Assembly (NCBI GenBank): GCA_965247705.1 | Contig: CBDFHV010000080.1 | Span: forward strand, 62,001-126,000 | Reading direction: 5' to 3' | Length of the DNA stretch: 64,000 bases | Origin: CBDFHV01 sp965247705 | GTDB lineage: Bacteria; Pseudomonadota; Alphaproteobacteria; Rhodospirillales; CAMCUA01 | In this document: one piece after another, positions 42,545 to 51,800 of the stretch | How the letters are laid out: each line of letters begins with the position of its first letter | How positions within the stretch are numbered: position 1 is the stretch's first letter | The notes under the pieces: model-generated | The model's input: the letters and a program-made list of their open reading frames with translations, nothing else | The model's database searches: none | Told to the model about the DNA's origin: nothing | Position numbers and translations under genes: made by a program

Positions 42545-42552
42545 TTTGCGTA

Positions 42553-43251
42553 TCACGCCAGGGCCGCCAGGATCCCGGGGATCAGGCGCGCATCCAGGCG
42601 TTGGCGGAAATCCGGGTTGACGTAGGCGTGGCGCACGACGCCTTCCGGGCCAACCACCAGTGTCGCCGGGATCGGCACGAACCGGGCGTCGTTCCTATGA
42701 AAGAGGCCCATATCGAAGCCCCGTTCGGCGAAGTTCGCCTTGATGTCCGCCGACAGAGCGACAGCGAGTCCCAGCTCGAGGGCGTACCCGTTGTCCAGAT
42801 CGGTCAGCATGGGGAAGGAAAGGCCAAGCCGCGCCCGTAGCTGCCGGCCGTGGGTGGCGATATCGGGCGTGATCGAGACGATGTCGCCGCCCCGGCGCCG
42901 AAATTCGGCGTGATGGTCATTCAGGGCGCTGAGTTCCAGCCAGCAGAACGGACACCAGGACCCCCGGTTGAAGCTGATCACCAGGGGCCCGCGCGACAGA
43001 AGCTCGGCCGACGACAGCAGGCGCCCACCGTCGTCGGGCAGCAGGAACGGCGGCATGACATCGCCTTCCCGGGGCGCCAAGGCGCCGGCGTCCCCACGGC
43101 GCAGGGTCTCGACCAGGGCCTGATAGGCGGCTGCCAACCGTGGTCGACGTTCGCCGAGACCCGAGGCGTAGTCGTCGAGTTGAGCCTGCAGCGGCGCGTC
43201 GATTGCCCGCGCGTGGTCGTACGGGGGATCGGGCTTGGGAGGCTTCGACAT
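42553..43251 (-). CDS. Peroxiredoxin-like (AhpC/TSA) protein
   Basis: A 232-residue thioredoxin-fold protein. The peroxidatic-type motif is FNRGSWCPFCWLEL (about residues 97-110) with two Cys in a CPFC arrangement, which is closer to the redoxin/thiol-disulfide type than to classical TxxC peroxiredoxins. Ahead of it are an N-terminal helical extension and the MPPFLLPDDGG segment. It probably reduces peroxides or acts as a thiol reductase in the cytoplasm. The ATG at 43251 is chosen; an upstream ATG at 43299 would only add an Arg/Ala-rich piece. Confidence 0.85.
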   Translation of the reverse strand: MSKPPKPDPPYDHARAIDAPLQAQLDDYASGLGERRPRLAAAYQALVETLRRGDAGALAPREGDVMPPFLLPDDGGRLLSSAELLSRGPLVISFNRGSWCPFCWLELSALNDHHAEFRRRGGDIVSITPDIATHGRQLRARLGLSFPMLTDLDNGYALELGLAVALSADIKANFAERGFDMGLFHRNDARFVPIPATLVVGPEGVVRHAYVNPDFRQRLDARLIPGILAALA

Positions 43252-43413
43252 GGGGGCGGCACCTGATCGCGAGGCCCGCACTCTACCCGCAACGGCCATA
43301 GCCGTGGGCTCTGAAATTCATTGACCATCGGCATTGGAGCCGGCGGCGCCCACCGGCCTAACGTCGGAATGCACGACATCGCGTGCTTGCACATACGAAT
43401 GGAGGTTTTCGTC

Positions 43414-44091
43414 ATGAAATCGCTCAGCATCGCCACCGCCGCCGCCGCGGTCATGACCGCCGCGCTGGTCGCCAGTCCCCTGCGGGCGGCCGATCAAGCC
43501 GAATACAAGGTCAGCTTCGACGCCACCTGGACGGCCGGCAACCATCCCGTGGACTATCCAGGCAACGCCCACCTGTCGGGTCTCATCGGCGCCACTCACA
43601 ACGACAGTTACAGCGTGTTCGCCGACGGCATGACGGCCACGCCGGGCCTGGAAGCGCTTACCGAGCGTGGCGCCCACGCGCCGCTCGACGCCGAGATCAA
43701 GAGCGCCATTTCCGCCGGCAAGGCGGGTGTCCTCTTTGAGAGCGGTCCGCTGTTCAAGTTCCCGGGTTCGATCGCGGCCACGTTCATGGCCGACGGCGCA
43801 CACGCTTACGTCTCGGTCGCCGCCATGGTCGCCCCCAGCCCCGACTGGTTCACCGGCGTGTCCCACGTCGCCCTGATGAAGGGCGGACGCTGGATCGAGA
43901 AGGCGACCTTCCCGCTCTACGCTTGGGACGCCGGCACCGACCGCGGCACCACCTACGCCGCCGCCGACCAGGACGCCATGCCGCGCCAGTCCGTGCGCCT
44001 CAACGCCGCCCCCCATTTCAGGGGCGCCAAGAGCCTCAATCCGGTGGGCACAGTGACTTTCACCCGCATCAACAAAACCGCCAGCAACTAG
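43414..44091 (+). CDS. Spondin-domain secreted protein
   Basis: A 225-residue exported protein with a signal peptide (MKSLSIATAAAAVMTAALVASPLRA) and a spondin-N type domain: YKVSFDATWTAGNHPVDYP, then HLSGLIGATHNDSYSVFADG, and later VAPSPDWFTGVSHVALMKGG, a highly conserved spondin block, and YAWDAGTDRGTTY. Bacterial spondin-domain proteins are of unknown function; the domain binds matrix components in animals. An upstream ATG at 43399 (MEVFV) is an alternative start. Confidence 0.85.
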   Translation: MKSLSIATAAAAVMTAALVASPLRAADQAEYKVSFDATWTAGNHPVDYPGNAHLSGLIGATHNDSYSVFADGMTATPGLEALTERGAHAPLDAEIKSAISAGKAGVLFESGPLFKFPGSIAATFMADGAHAYVSVAAMVAPSPDWFTGVSHVALMKGGRWIEKATFPLYAWDAGTDRGTTYAAADQDAMPRQSVRLNAAPHFRGAKSLNPVGTVTFTRINKTASN

Positions 44092-44179
44092 CCAGGGAAG
44101 GCCCGGGCCCGCTTGCGGCTCCGGGCTTCACCCCTGTCGTGGCGATTGCGGTATTCTCCAACCGAAAGGAACCCAAGCC

Positions 44180-44542
44180 ATGACCAAGCCCGAGGATCTG
44201 AACTACATCATCGATGGCCGCCGGCTGATCGCCGAGACCGACGACTTGCGGGTCCAGATCCTGACCCTGGCGGCGGACGAGGAGGTTCCCTGGCACTATC
44301 ACACGCAGGTCACGGATTCGTTCGTCTGCCTTCATGGTCCGATGGTGGTCACGACCCGGGACCCGGATCGGCGCCATGAGCTTAAGACCGGCGATGTCCT
44401 GGAGGTGCCACCGGAGACGGTCCATCGGGTGACCGGCAAGGACGCCGGCGCCTGCAGCTTTGTCATCGTGCAGGGGATCGGCGCCCACGACTTCTTCCCG
44501 GTCGACGACGAATGGTCTAAATCGGATAGAGGATATACCTGA
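44180..44542 (+). CDS. Cupin-domain protein
   Basis: A 120-residue single cupin. The metal-binding residues are visible as VPWHYHTQVTDSFVCLHG (two His, residues about 37-54) and VPPETVHRVTG (last His, about 81). A Glu ligand of the usual HxHxxxxxxE motif is replaced by Asp-Ser. The role is unknown. It is followed 20 bases later by a Tat-exported aldo/keto reductase gene in the same direction. Confidence 0.83.
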   Translation: MTKPEDLNYIIDGRRLIAETDDLRVQILTLAADEEVPWHYHTQVTDSFVCLHGPMVVTTRDPDRRHELKTGDVLEVPPETVHRVTGKDAGACSFVIVQGIGAHDFFPVDDEWSKSDRGYT

Positions 44543-44562
44543 CCGCCGCGTGGACGACGCCG

Positions 44563-45471
44563 ATGACGCCCTACGCCACCCGCCGTGCCTTCCTCGCTTC
44601 CATGGCGGCTCTCGCCCTTCCGCCGCCCTTGGGCGCCGCGGCGCCAACCCTGACCCGGCCCATTCCGTCGACCGGCGAGCGCATACCCGCCGTCGGCATG
44701 GGCACCTGGATCACCTTCAACGTGGGTGCCAACAAGCCCTTGCGCGATAACCGGGCCAAAGTGCTGCAGGCCTTCTTCGACGGCGGCGGGGCGGTGATCG
44801 ATTCGTCGCCCATGTATGGCTCGTCGGAAGACGTGGTCGGCTATGGCCTGAAGCGGGTGACCGGCGCCGACGCGCTTTTTTCCGCCACCAAGGTGTGGAC
44901 CTGGTGGGGCTCCCGCGGCCCCGGCCAGATGGACGACTCCCACCGCCTGTGGGGTGTCGACCCCATCGACCTGATGCAGGTCCACAACCTGGTGCAATGG
45001 GAAGACCACCTGAAGACCATCCGCGAGCGCAAGGCGGCGGGCCGCGTCCGCTATGTTGGCGTCACCACGTCCCATGGCCGGCGCCACGACGAGATGGCGG
45101 CGGTGATGGCGGCCCAGCCCCTCGATTTCGTCCAGTTCACCTACAACATCCTGGATCGGGAAGCCGAAGCGCGCCTGCTGCCCATCGCCGCCGACCGGGG
45201 ACTGGCGGTGATCGTCAACCGGCCATTCCGGGGCGGGGCGCTGTTCGACATGGTCGGTGGCCACCCCGTGCCTGAGTGGGCGGGCGAGTTCGGCGCCGCC
45301 ACCTGGTCCCAGTTCCTGCTCAAGTTCATCCTGTCGCACCCGGCGGTGACCTGCGCCATCCCCGCCACCTCGCGCCTCGATCATATGGGCGAAAACATGG
45401 CCGCACTGCGCGGCCCCCTGCCCGATGGGGCCATGCGCCGGCGGATGGCGGCCCATGTGGAGGGCCTGTAG
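44563..45471 (+). CDS. Aldo/keto reductase with Tat signal
   Basis: A 302-residue AKR protein with an N-terminal twin-arginine signal (TRRAFLASMAALALPPPLG), so it is probably exported folded with its cofactor. The AKR set is partly visible: FFDGGGAVIDSSPMYGSSED (Asp and catalytic Tyr, about residues 70-89), Lys in FSATKVWTW (about 110) and the QVHN segment with His (about 142). AKRs reduce aldehydes and ketones with NADPH, yet NADPH is normally not found in the periplasm, so its role there is unclear. Confidence 0.85.
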   Translation: MTPYATRRAFLASMAALALPPPLGAAAPTLTRPIPSTGERIPAVGMGTWITFNVGANKPLRDNRAKVLQAFFDGGGAVIDSSPMYGSSEDVVGYGLKRVTGADALFSATKVWTWWGSRGPGQMDDSHRLWGVDPIDLMQVHNLVQWEDHLKTIRERKAAGRVRYVGVTTSHGRRHDEMAAVMAAQPLDFVQFTYNILDREAEARLLPIAADRGLAVIVNRPFRGGALFDMVGGHPVPEWAGEFGAATWSQFLLKFILSHPAVTCAIPATSRLDHMGENMAALRGPLPDGAMRRRMAAHVEGL

Positions 45472-45488
45472 GCGGTGGCGCCGAGCCG

Positions 45489-46133
45489 GTGATCGCCTAC
45501 ACCGCCGAGGTCCTGTTCGCGGTCTTGGAGCAATACAACCGGGACATTTGGCCGGCGCCTGTGGTCGCCAGCGCCTTCGGGGTGTTGGCGCTGTTGCTGT
45601 CTCTGCGCCCGGTTACAGGCGGCGACCGGGTCATCGCGGGGATCCTCGTCCTGACGTGGCTGTGGGTCGGCGCGGTCTATTTTCTCACATACACCGCCCC
45701 GATTGACTATCTGGCCCCGGTCTTCGGCGGCGTCTTTATCGCCCAGGGCCTGCTGTTCGCCTGGGCGGGCGCGCGGAAGGCGCAGGCAGCCTTTCAATTC
45801 CAGCCCACTCCGACCGGCTGGGCGGGTCTGGCCCTGGCCCTGTTCGCGCTCGCCGCCTACCCACTGTTGGCCTGGAGCGCCGGACACGGCTGGCCCCAGG
45901 CGGCGCTGTTCGGCGTCGCGCCGACGCCGACGGTCCTCTTTACGCTCGGCATGCTGTTGCTGACGGCCGGGCGAACGCCCGGGTATCTGATGATCGTCCC
46001 GCTTCTGTGGTCCCTGGCCGCCGGCGCCGCCGCCGTGATGCTGGCGGTGCCCGAGGACCTCACCCTGCCGGTGGCGGGCCTGGCGGCGGCGCGTGTGTGG
46101 CTGTGGCGGAAGCGCCAAGCCCGGACGTCGTGA
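45489..46133 (+). CDS. DUF6064-like membrane protein
   Basis: A 214-residue integral membrane protein with about six hydrophobic helices and short loops. The segment EQYNRDIWPAPVVASAFGVL near the N-terminus and the later LLWSLAAGAAAVMLAVPEDL match the DUF6064 pattern as I know it. The GTG at 45489 is the only start that gives a clean N-terminus; the open frame upstream runs inside the AKR gene. Function unknown. Confidence 0.7.
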   Translation: MIAYTAEVLFAVLEQYNRDIWPAPVVASAFGVLALLLSLRPVTGGDRVIAGILVLTWLWVGAVYFLTYTAPIDYLAPVFGGVFIAQGLLFAWAGARKAQAAFQFQPTPTGWAGLALALFALAAYPLLAWSAGHGWPQAALFGVAPTPTVLFTLGMLLLTAGRTPGYLMIVPLLWSLAAGAAAVMLAVPEDLTLPVAGLAAARVWLWRKRQARTS

Positions 46134-46207
46134 ACCAGTTGCTCCCGTGTCATGCTGGCGCGCCAATGACCTCTCCAGGTCCAATAACGACTGTTTGCGC
46201 GAGCCGC

Positions 46208-46231
46208 GGGCCGGTCTGAGACCCGCCCGCC
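46208..46231. repeat. REP-like palindrome, copy 4
   Basis: GGGCCGGTCTGAGACCCGCC with one extra flank is the GTCTGAGAC-core palindrome again, between convergent DUF6064 and MFS genes. Confidence 0.6.
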
Positions 46232-46262
46232 CATTGGACCAAACAAACCGAAACTCGCCCGC

Positions 46263-47492
46263 TCACCCCTGGCGAGCATGCGCCATACGGCTGGCGGCGA
46301 CGGCGCCGACGGTGCCCAGGACCACCAGGACCAGGGACAGGACCACGGCCTCGCCCACCCCCAGGCCGGCGTCGAACATCCAGCCCATCATCGCCGGCGA
46401 CAGGGCGCTCGCCCCGACCACCACGGCGGTGGCGGCGGCGCGGATGGCGCCCAGGTGCTCGACCCCGTAGACCTCGGCCCACACGGCGCCGAAGACGACG
46501 CGGAAGAACCCCTGGGTGAAACCGTGAAAGGCCATGAACAGGGGCACGATAACCGGCGCGTCGAATAGCCCCAGCAGAACCAATCCCACCCCCAGGGGCA
46601 GCAGGTTGAAGGGCAGCAGGCGCAGCGAGCCATAGCGGTCGGCCAACGAGCCCAGCACCAGCGAGGCGACCACCGACACTACCGCGTAGACCGAGAAGCT
46701 GGCCGTGAAAAGGGTCATGGACCAGCCCTTCATCGCCGCCACGTGGGCCTGATGAAAGACGATCCCGGTGCCGACGAAGGCGCTGACGAGCTGGCTGCTG
46801 AGGATCAGGTGGAATATGGGATCGCGCACCGCCTGGGCCCGGTTCCAGGACCGCGCGCCCCTGCCCCCGGTGCCAACGCCGGCGAGCCGCGCCAGGTAGC
46901 GCCGGTGCCGCGCCGTGTGATCGCCGAGCAGCCACAGGGACAAGGGGATCAGCACCACGACGCAGGCCACCGCCCCGGCGCCCCAGGTCAGGCGCCAGCC
47001 GATGGCCATGGTCAGGGCAACGCCCATGGCCGGAAACACCGCCGAGCCCGCCGACTGGCCGAGGGCCGAAAAGGCCAGCGCCCGGCCGCGTTCGGCCTCG
47101 AAATAGCGCCCCATGCTGGTGGCCGACACGTGCATCAGCAGCCCCACCGGCACCAGGCGCAGGGTGAACATGGCCAGCACCAGCATCCACGGCGCGCTGG
47201 CCACCGCCATCAACAGGCAGGCCCCCGCCGCCCCGGCGCACGCCAGCGCGTTGTAGAGCCTCATATCCACCCGATCGATCAGCCGCCCGATGCTGACCAG
47301 GCAGAGCGCGCTGACCAGGGTGGCCAGGGAATAGGCATTGCCGAATTCGCCGTGGGTGAGCCCGAATTCCGCCCGCCACACGGCGCCGAAACTGCCGACG
47401 AAATAGGTCTGGCCGAAGCTGGTGGCGAAATGCAGCAGGAACCCGAACGCCAGGAACCGGGCATTGGCGAGAAGGAAAGTGAGGTTGTTCAC
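46263..47492 (-). CDS. MFS transporter
   Basis: A 409-residue major facilitator with about 12 membrane helices split by a cytoplasmic loop near residue 200 (LARLAGVGTGGRGARSWNRA). The MFS signature between helices 2 and 3 appears as IGRLIDRVDMRLYNAL (about residues 68-83), and its repeat as GSLADRYGSLRLL. The substrate is unknown; family members of this kind export metabolites or take up organic acids. It follows the SLC13 carrier gene by 25 bases on the same strand. Confidence 0.9.
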   Translation of the reverse strand: MNNLTFLLANARFLAFGFLLHFATSFGQTYFVGSFGAVWRAEFGLTHGEFGNAYSLATLVSALCLVSIGRLIDRVDMRLYNALACAGAAGACLLMAVASAPWMLVLAMFTLRLVPVGLLMHVSATSMGRYFEAERGRALAFSALGQSAGSAVFPAMGVALTMAIGWRLTWGAGAVACVVVLIPLSLWLLGDHTARHRRYLARLAGVGTGGRGARSWNRAQAVRDPIFHLILSSQLVSAFVGTGIVFHQAHVAAMKGWSMTLFTASFSVYAVVSVVASLVLGSLADRYGSLRLLPFNLLPLGVGLVLLGLFDAPVIVPLFMAFHGFTQGFFRVVFGAVWAEVYGVEHLGAIRAAATAVVVGASALSPAMMGWMFDAGLGVGEAVVLSLVLVVLGTVGAVAASRMAHARQG

Positions 47493-47517
47493 GGTTGCCG
47501 AGGCCCAATCACGCCCT

Positions 47518-49299
47518 CTAAAGGGGCCACACCCAGAGGATCATCGGCACGCCGACGGCGACGATGAGTGCTTCCAGGGGCAGGCCCATGCGCCAGTAGT
47601 CGCCGAAGGCGTAGCCGCCGGGGCCCATGATGAGAGTGTTGTTCTGATGCCCGATGGGGGTGAGGAAGGCGCAGGACGCGCCCAGGGCGACGGCCATCAG
47701 GAACGGATCGGGGCTGACTCCGAGGACGCCGGCGATGCTCATGGCGATGGGGGCCATGACGAGGGCGGTGGCGGCGTTGTTCATCAGGTCCGAGAGCGTC
47801 ATGGTCACCAGCAGGACGATGGTGAGGACCAGCCACGGGGCCGCCCCGGCGCCGATGCCGAGGATCGCTTCGGCGATCAGGCCGGTGGTGCCGGTGGTCT
47901 GCAGCGCCCCGGCGACGGGGATCAGGGCGCCCAAGAGCACGATCACCGGCCAGTCGACGGCGCCGTAGACCTCTCGCACGGACACCAGGTTGGTCAGCAC
48001 CATGGCGAGCGCCGCGGCGGCCAGGGCGACGGGCGCCGACACCACGCCGATGGCGGCGGCGGCCAGCGCAGCGGCGAACAGGCCGGCGGCGAGCAGGGCC
48101 TTGTCCCGTTGGCCGAGCTGCATCTCGCGGCCGGCCAGGGCCAGGCAGCCGAGGGCGGCGATCACTTCGGGCATGCGCCCGGCATTTCCCTGCAGCAGCA
48201 GCACGTCGCCGGCCCTCAGGCGCACCTGGCGCAGGCGGTCCCGGTAGGGCCGGCCCTGGCGGGAGATGGCCAGCAGGTTGACACCGAAGCGGCCGCGCAG
48301 GCGCAGGGACGCCACCGTCCGCCCTTCGGCGGCGGACCGCGCGTTGACCACCGCCTCGGCCACCACCGTGTCGGCGGAAACCAGCAGCCCCGCCTTGGGC
48401 TCCTCGGCGCCGACGATTTTAAGGCCGAACTTGGACGCCATGCGATCCAGCTCCGCCGGCGCGCCCTCGACGATCAACAGGTCGGCCGCCTTCAGGGTCT
48501 CGCGGCGGACCCCGGCGACGGTCCGCTTCTTGCGCCGGATCAAGCCGACGACCTGGATGTCGATGTCTCCCATCGCCGCCTCCAGGTCGGCCACCGGCAT
48601 GGCGACGGCGGCGGAGCCCCGGGGCACCCGCAGTTCGGCCACGTAGTCCTCCACCTGGAAGAGGTCCGCGTGGTTCACCACACGGCGCCGGGCCTCGGGG
48701 ATCAGGCGCCAGCCGGCCAGGGCCACGTAGACGACGCCGCACAACGCCACCGCCAGGCCCACCGGGGTATAGTCGAACATGGAGAAGGCCTGGCCCGTTA
48801 CCTCGCCCCGGTAGGCGGCGACGATGATGTTGGGCGGCGTGCCGATCAGGGTCATCAGCCCACCGAGGATCGAGCCGAAGGAAAGCGGCATGAGAAGCAG
48901 AGCCGCCGAGCGCTTGGCCTTGGCCGCCGACTGCAGGGCCACCGGCATCATCAGGGCCAGGGCGCCCACGTTGTTCATGAAGGCCGACAGCACCGCGGCC
49001 ACGCCCGACAAGGCCGCCACGTGCCCCTGGGGCGAGGCGGCGGCCGGGGTCACCGCGCGAAGGACGAAGTCCACCGCGCCGGAGGCGGTAAGGGCCCGGC
49101 TGATCACCAGTACGGCGGCGACGGTGATCACGGCGGGGTGGCCGAAACCGGCGAAGGCGTCGCCCGCCGGCACCAGCCCGGCGGCGACCGCGGCCAAGAG
49201 GGCCAGCATGGCCACGATGTCGTGACGCCACGGCCCGCGGATGAACAGCGCCAGGGCGACGGCGAGAATGCCGGTGATGAGGGACTGCTCCGCGGTCAT
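47518..49299 (-). CDS. SLC13-family anion permease with RCK_C domains
   Basis: A 593-residue divalent-anion:sodium symporter-type permease. The two membrane halves carry the substrate-loop motifs LIGTPPNIIV (about residue 163) and TPIGHQNNTLIMG (about 555), with SFMNN-type hairpins (SAFMNNVGALALMMP and LSDLMNNAATALVMAP). Between the halves are two TrkA-C (RCK_C) regulatory domains (about 215-390). Proteins of this kind transport sulfate or carboxylates. Complete length. Confidence 0.92.
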   Translation of the reverse strand: MTAEQSLITGILAVALALFIRGPWRHDIVAMLALLAAVAAGLVPAGDAFAGFGHPAVITVAAVLVISRALTASGAVDFVLRAVTPAAASPQGHVAALSGVAAVLSAFMNNVGALALMMPVALQSAAKAKRSAALLLMPLSFGSILGGLMTLIGTPPNIIVAAYRGEVTGQAFSMFDYTPVGLAVALCGVVYVALAGWRLIPEARRRVVNHADLFQVEDYVAELRVPRGSAAVAMPVADLEAAMGDIDIQVVGLIRRKKRTVAGVRRETLKAADLLIVEGAPAELDRMASKFGLKIVGAEEPKAGLLVSADTVVAEAVVNARSAAEGRTVASLRLRGRFGVNLLAISRQGRPYRDRLRQVRLRAGDVLLLQGNAGRMPEVIAALGCLALAGREMQLGQRDKALLAAGLFAAALAAAAIGVVSAPVALAAAALAMVLTNLVSVREVYGAVDWPVIVLLGALIPVAGALQTTGTTGLIAEAILGIGAGAAPWLVLTIVLLVTMTLSDLMNNAATALVMAPIAMSIAGVLGVSPDPFLMAVALGASCAFLTPIGHQNNTLIMGPGGYAFGDYWRMGLPLEALIVAVGVPMILWVWPL

Positions 49300-49390
49300 G
49301 GGCGGCAGCTTGGGACCGGGGAACCAACCGAGTCAAACCGGCGTCATCGCCCCTTCTTTCCCCGGCGCCGATGGGATATGACGGCCCGCC

Positions 49391-50452
49391 ATGCGGGTCG
49401 ATGCCTTCGATTTTCCCCTGCCGGCGGACCGGATCGCCCAGCGCCCGGCCCGGCCCCGGGATTCCGCCCGGCTGCTGGTGGTGGGGCCTGAGCCGTACCG
49501 CCTCGACGACCGCCAGGTCCGCGACCTGCCCAACCTGCTGCGGCCCGGCGACCTGCTGGTGACCAACGACACCCGCGTCATCCCGGCCCGGCTGGCCGGC
49601 CGGCGGGGCGAGGCACGGGTGGAACTGACCCTGATCCAGGCGGACCGACCGGGCATGTGGCGGGCCTTGGCCCGGCCCGGCCGCCGCCTCAGCCCCGGCG
49701 ATACGATCCGCTTCGCCGACGACCTGTCGGCCCGGGTGGTGAGCAAGGGGGAGGCGGCGGGCGAGGGCGGGGTGGTCACGGTCGCCTTCGACCGGGCGGG
49801 GCCGGCCCTGGCCATGGCCCTAGAAAAGCACGGCGCCATGCCCCTGCCCCCCTACATCAAGCGGACCGAACCGGATCCCCGGGACCGGGAGGACTACCAG
49901 ACCCCGTTTGCCCGGCGGGACGGGGCGGTCGCGGCGCCCACCGCCGGGCTTCATTTTACGCCCAGTCTTCTCGACGCCCTGGCGGAGCGGGGGATCCAGC
50001 GCTGCACGGTAACCCTGCACGTAGGCGCCGGCACCTTCCTGCCGGTCCGCGCCGAGATCGCCAGCGAACACGTCATGCAGCCCGAATGGGGCGAGGTGGA
50101 CAACGCGGCTGCCGAAGCGATCAATCGCGCGCGAGAGGCCGGGGGTCGCATCGTCGCCATCGGCTCGACCGCCCTGAGGCTGCTGGAAACGGCGGCGGCG
50201 GAAGACGGCACGGTGGCGCCGTTTACCGGCGAGACGGACCTGTTCATCCTGCCCGGCTACCGGTTCCGGGCGGTCGATCTGTTGATGACCAACTTCCACC
50301 TGCCCCGATCGACCCTCTTTATGCTGGTGTCGGCCTTCGCCGGCCGGGAGCGTATGAAGCGGGCCTACGCCCACGCCATCGGGGCGGGCTATCGCTTCTA
50401 TTCCTACGGCGACGCCACCCTGTTGCATCCCGACCCGGAAGCGGGACCATGA
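49391..50452 (+). CDS. queA: S-adenosylmethionine:tRNA ribosyltransferase-isomerase
   Basis: QueA adds the epoxy-cyclopentane precursor to preQ1 in tRNA, the second-last step of queuosine synthesis. The 353 residues begin MRVDAFDFPLPADRIAQRPA and contain the family blocks LLVTNDTRVIPARL (about residue 55), GAVAAPTAGLHFTP (about 178) and NFHLPRSTLFMLVSAF (about 300). Length is normal. The ATGA overlap with tgt shows the two genes are translated together; they act in the same modification pathway. Confidence 0.96.
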   Translation: MRVDAFDFPLPADRIAQRPARPRDSARLLVVGPEPYRLDDRQVRDLPNLLRPGDLLVTNDTRVIPARLAGRRGEARVELTLIQADRPGMWRALARPGRRLSPGDTIRFADDLSARVVSKGEAAGEGGVVTVAFDRAGPALAMALEKHGAMPLPPYIKRTEPDPRDREDYQTPFARRDGAVAAPTAGLHFTPSLLDALAERGIQRCTVTLHVGAGTFLPVRAEIASEHVMQPEWGEVDNAAAEAINRAREAGGRIVAIGSTALRLLETAAAEDGTVAPFTGETDLFILPGYRFRAVDLLMTNFHLPRSTLFMLVSAFAGRERMKRAYAHAIGAGYRFYSYGDATLLHPDPEAGP

Positions 50453-51576
50453 CCGGGCTGGGGTTCGCGGTTCTCGCCACCGATGGGGCCGCCCGGCGGG
50501 CCCGGCTGGAGACCGCCCACGGCCTCGTGGAGACCCCCGCCTTCATGCCCGTGGGCACCGCGGCAACAGTCAAGGCGATGACGCCAAGTGGCGTGGCCGA
50601 CACCGGCGCCCAAATGATTCTCGCCAACACCTACCATCTGATGCTGCGGCCCGGCGCCGAGACGGTGGAAGCCTTGGGCGGCCTTCACCGGTTCATGGCC
50701 TGGCCGGGGCCGATCCTTACCGATTCCGGCGGCTTCCAGGTGATGTCCCTGGCCGAACTACGGGCCATTGACGAGGACGGACTAACCTTCCGCTCCCATA
50801 TCGACGGCAGCCGCCACGCGTTGACCCCCGAGCGGGCGGTGCGCCTGCAGCATCAGTTGGACGCCGACGTGACCATGGTGCTGGACGAATGCACGCCCTG
50901 GCCCGTGGACCGGGACGCGGCCGCCCGATCCATGGCGCTGTCCATGCGGTGGGCGGCGCGGTGCAAGGATGCCTTCGTGCCGCGCACCGGTTATGGCCTG
51001 TTCGGCATCAACCAGGGCAGCGCCTTCGCCGACCTGCGCCGGGAGTCGGCGCAAGCCCTGGTCGCCATCGGCTTCGACGGCTACGCGGTGGGGGGGCTTG
51101 CGGTGGGCGAGGGCTGGGAGACCACCGCCCGGGTCCTCGACGAGGTGGCGCCCCTGCTGCCCGCCGAGAAGCCCCGCTACCTGATGGGGGTCGGCAAGCC
51201 CGCCGACCTGGTGGCGGCGGTGGCCCGGGGCATCGACATGTTCGACTGCGTGCTGCCCACCCGCTCGGGCCGCACTGGCCAGGCCTTCACCCGCCGGGGA
51301 CAGGTGAACCTGCGCAACGCGCGCCACGCCCGCGACCCCCGGCCCCTGGACGCCGACTGCCGCTGCCCTGCCTGCGGAGATTTTTCCCGCGCCTACATGC
51401 ACCACCTGACCCGGGCGGGCGAGATTCTGGGCGCCATGCTGCTGACCGCCCACAACCTGACCTATTATCAGGATCTTATGGCGGGCTTGCGGGCGGCGAT
51501 CGCCGAAACCCGGCTCGCCGCCTACCGCGCCGCGTTCGAGGATTCCCAGGCGGCTGGCGACATCGATCCGCCTTGA
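50449..51576 (+). CDS. tgt: tRNA-guanine transglycosylase
   Basis: Tgt exchanges guanine-34 of GUN tRNAs for preQ1. The 375-residue enzyme shows the catalytic Asp region LTDSGGFQVMSL (about residue 88), the nucleophile Asp in MFDCVLPTRSGR (about 265) and the zinc site CRCPAC with a following His in YMHHL (about 304-330). The start overlaps the queA stop by four bases. No upstream frame competes for the start. Confidence 0.97.
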   Translation: MTGLGFAVLATDGAARRARLETAHGLVETPAFMPVGTAATVKAMTPSGVADTGAQMILANTYHLMLRPGAETVEALGGLHRFMAWPGPILTDSGGFQVMSLAELRAIDEDGLTFRSHIDGSRHALTPERAVRLQHQLDADVTMVLDECTPWPVDRDAAARSMALSMRWAARCKDAFVPRTGYGLFGINQGSAFADLRRESAQALVAIGFDGYAVGGLAVGEGWETTARVLDEVAPLLPAEKPRYLMGVGKPADLVAAVARGIDMFDCVLPTRSGRTGQAFTRRGQVNLRNARHARDPRPLDADCRCPACGDFSRAYMHHLTRAGEILGAMLLTAHNLTYYQDLMAGLRAAIAETRLAAYRAAFEDSQAAGDIDPP

Positions 51577-51670
51577 ATTCCATAGTCAAAATGCTGCAGG
51601 GTCGCTATAGAGCGACTGGCAGACGGTTGGTGATTATATTTCCGGGCACCGCCCCCTTGGGCCCTTGCCC

Positions 51671-51767
51671 TAGTGTTCCGATCGAGACATTTCGTTCCCA
51701 TTAAATCTACGCAAACTGCGACCTTCACCCCCGGGCTCAGGAACCAAATGTTAGAATCGCAACACTA
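51671..51767. mobile_element. MITE related to the IS630 element
   Basis: A 93-base element between TA dinucleotides (51671-51672 and 51766-51767). Its left end TAGTGTTCCGATCGAGAC matches the right end of the IS630 element at 39 kb (TAGTGTTCCGCTCGAAAC), and its right end read inward, TAGTGTTGCGATTCTAAC, matches the IS left end (TAGTGTAGCGATTCCAAC). It has no coding capacity, so it looks like a non-autonomous copy moved by that transposase. Confidence 0.78.
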
Positions 51768-51800
51768 GCTGGTAACACTCCGTCAGTAATCAGTCTCTTA

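Noticed and set aside
51601..51616. Hairpin GTCGCT-ATAG-AGCGAC after tgt as terminator
   Set aside because: Stem of only six bases and no T run follows.
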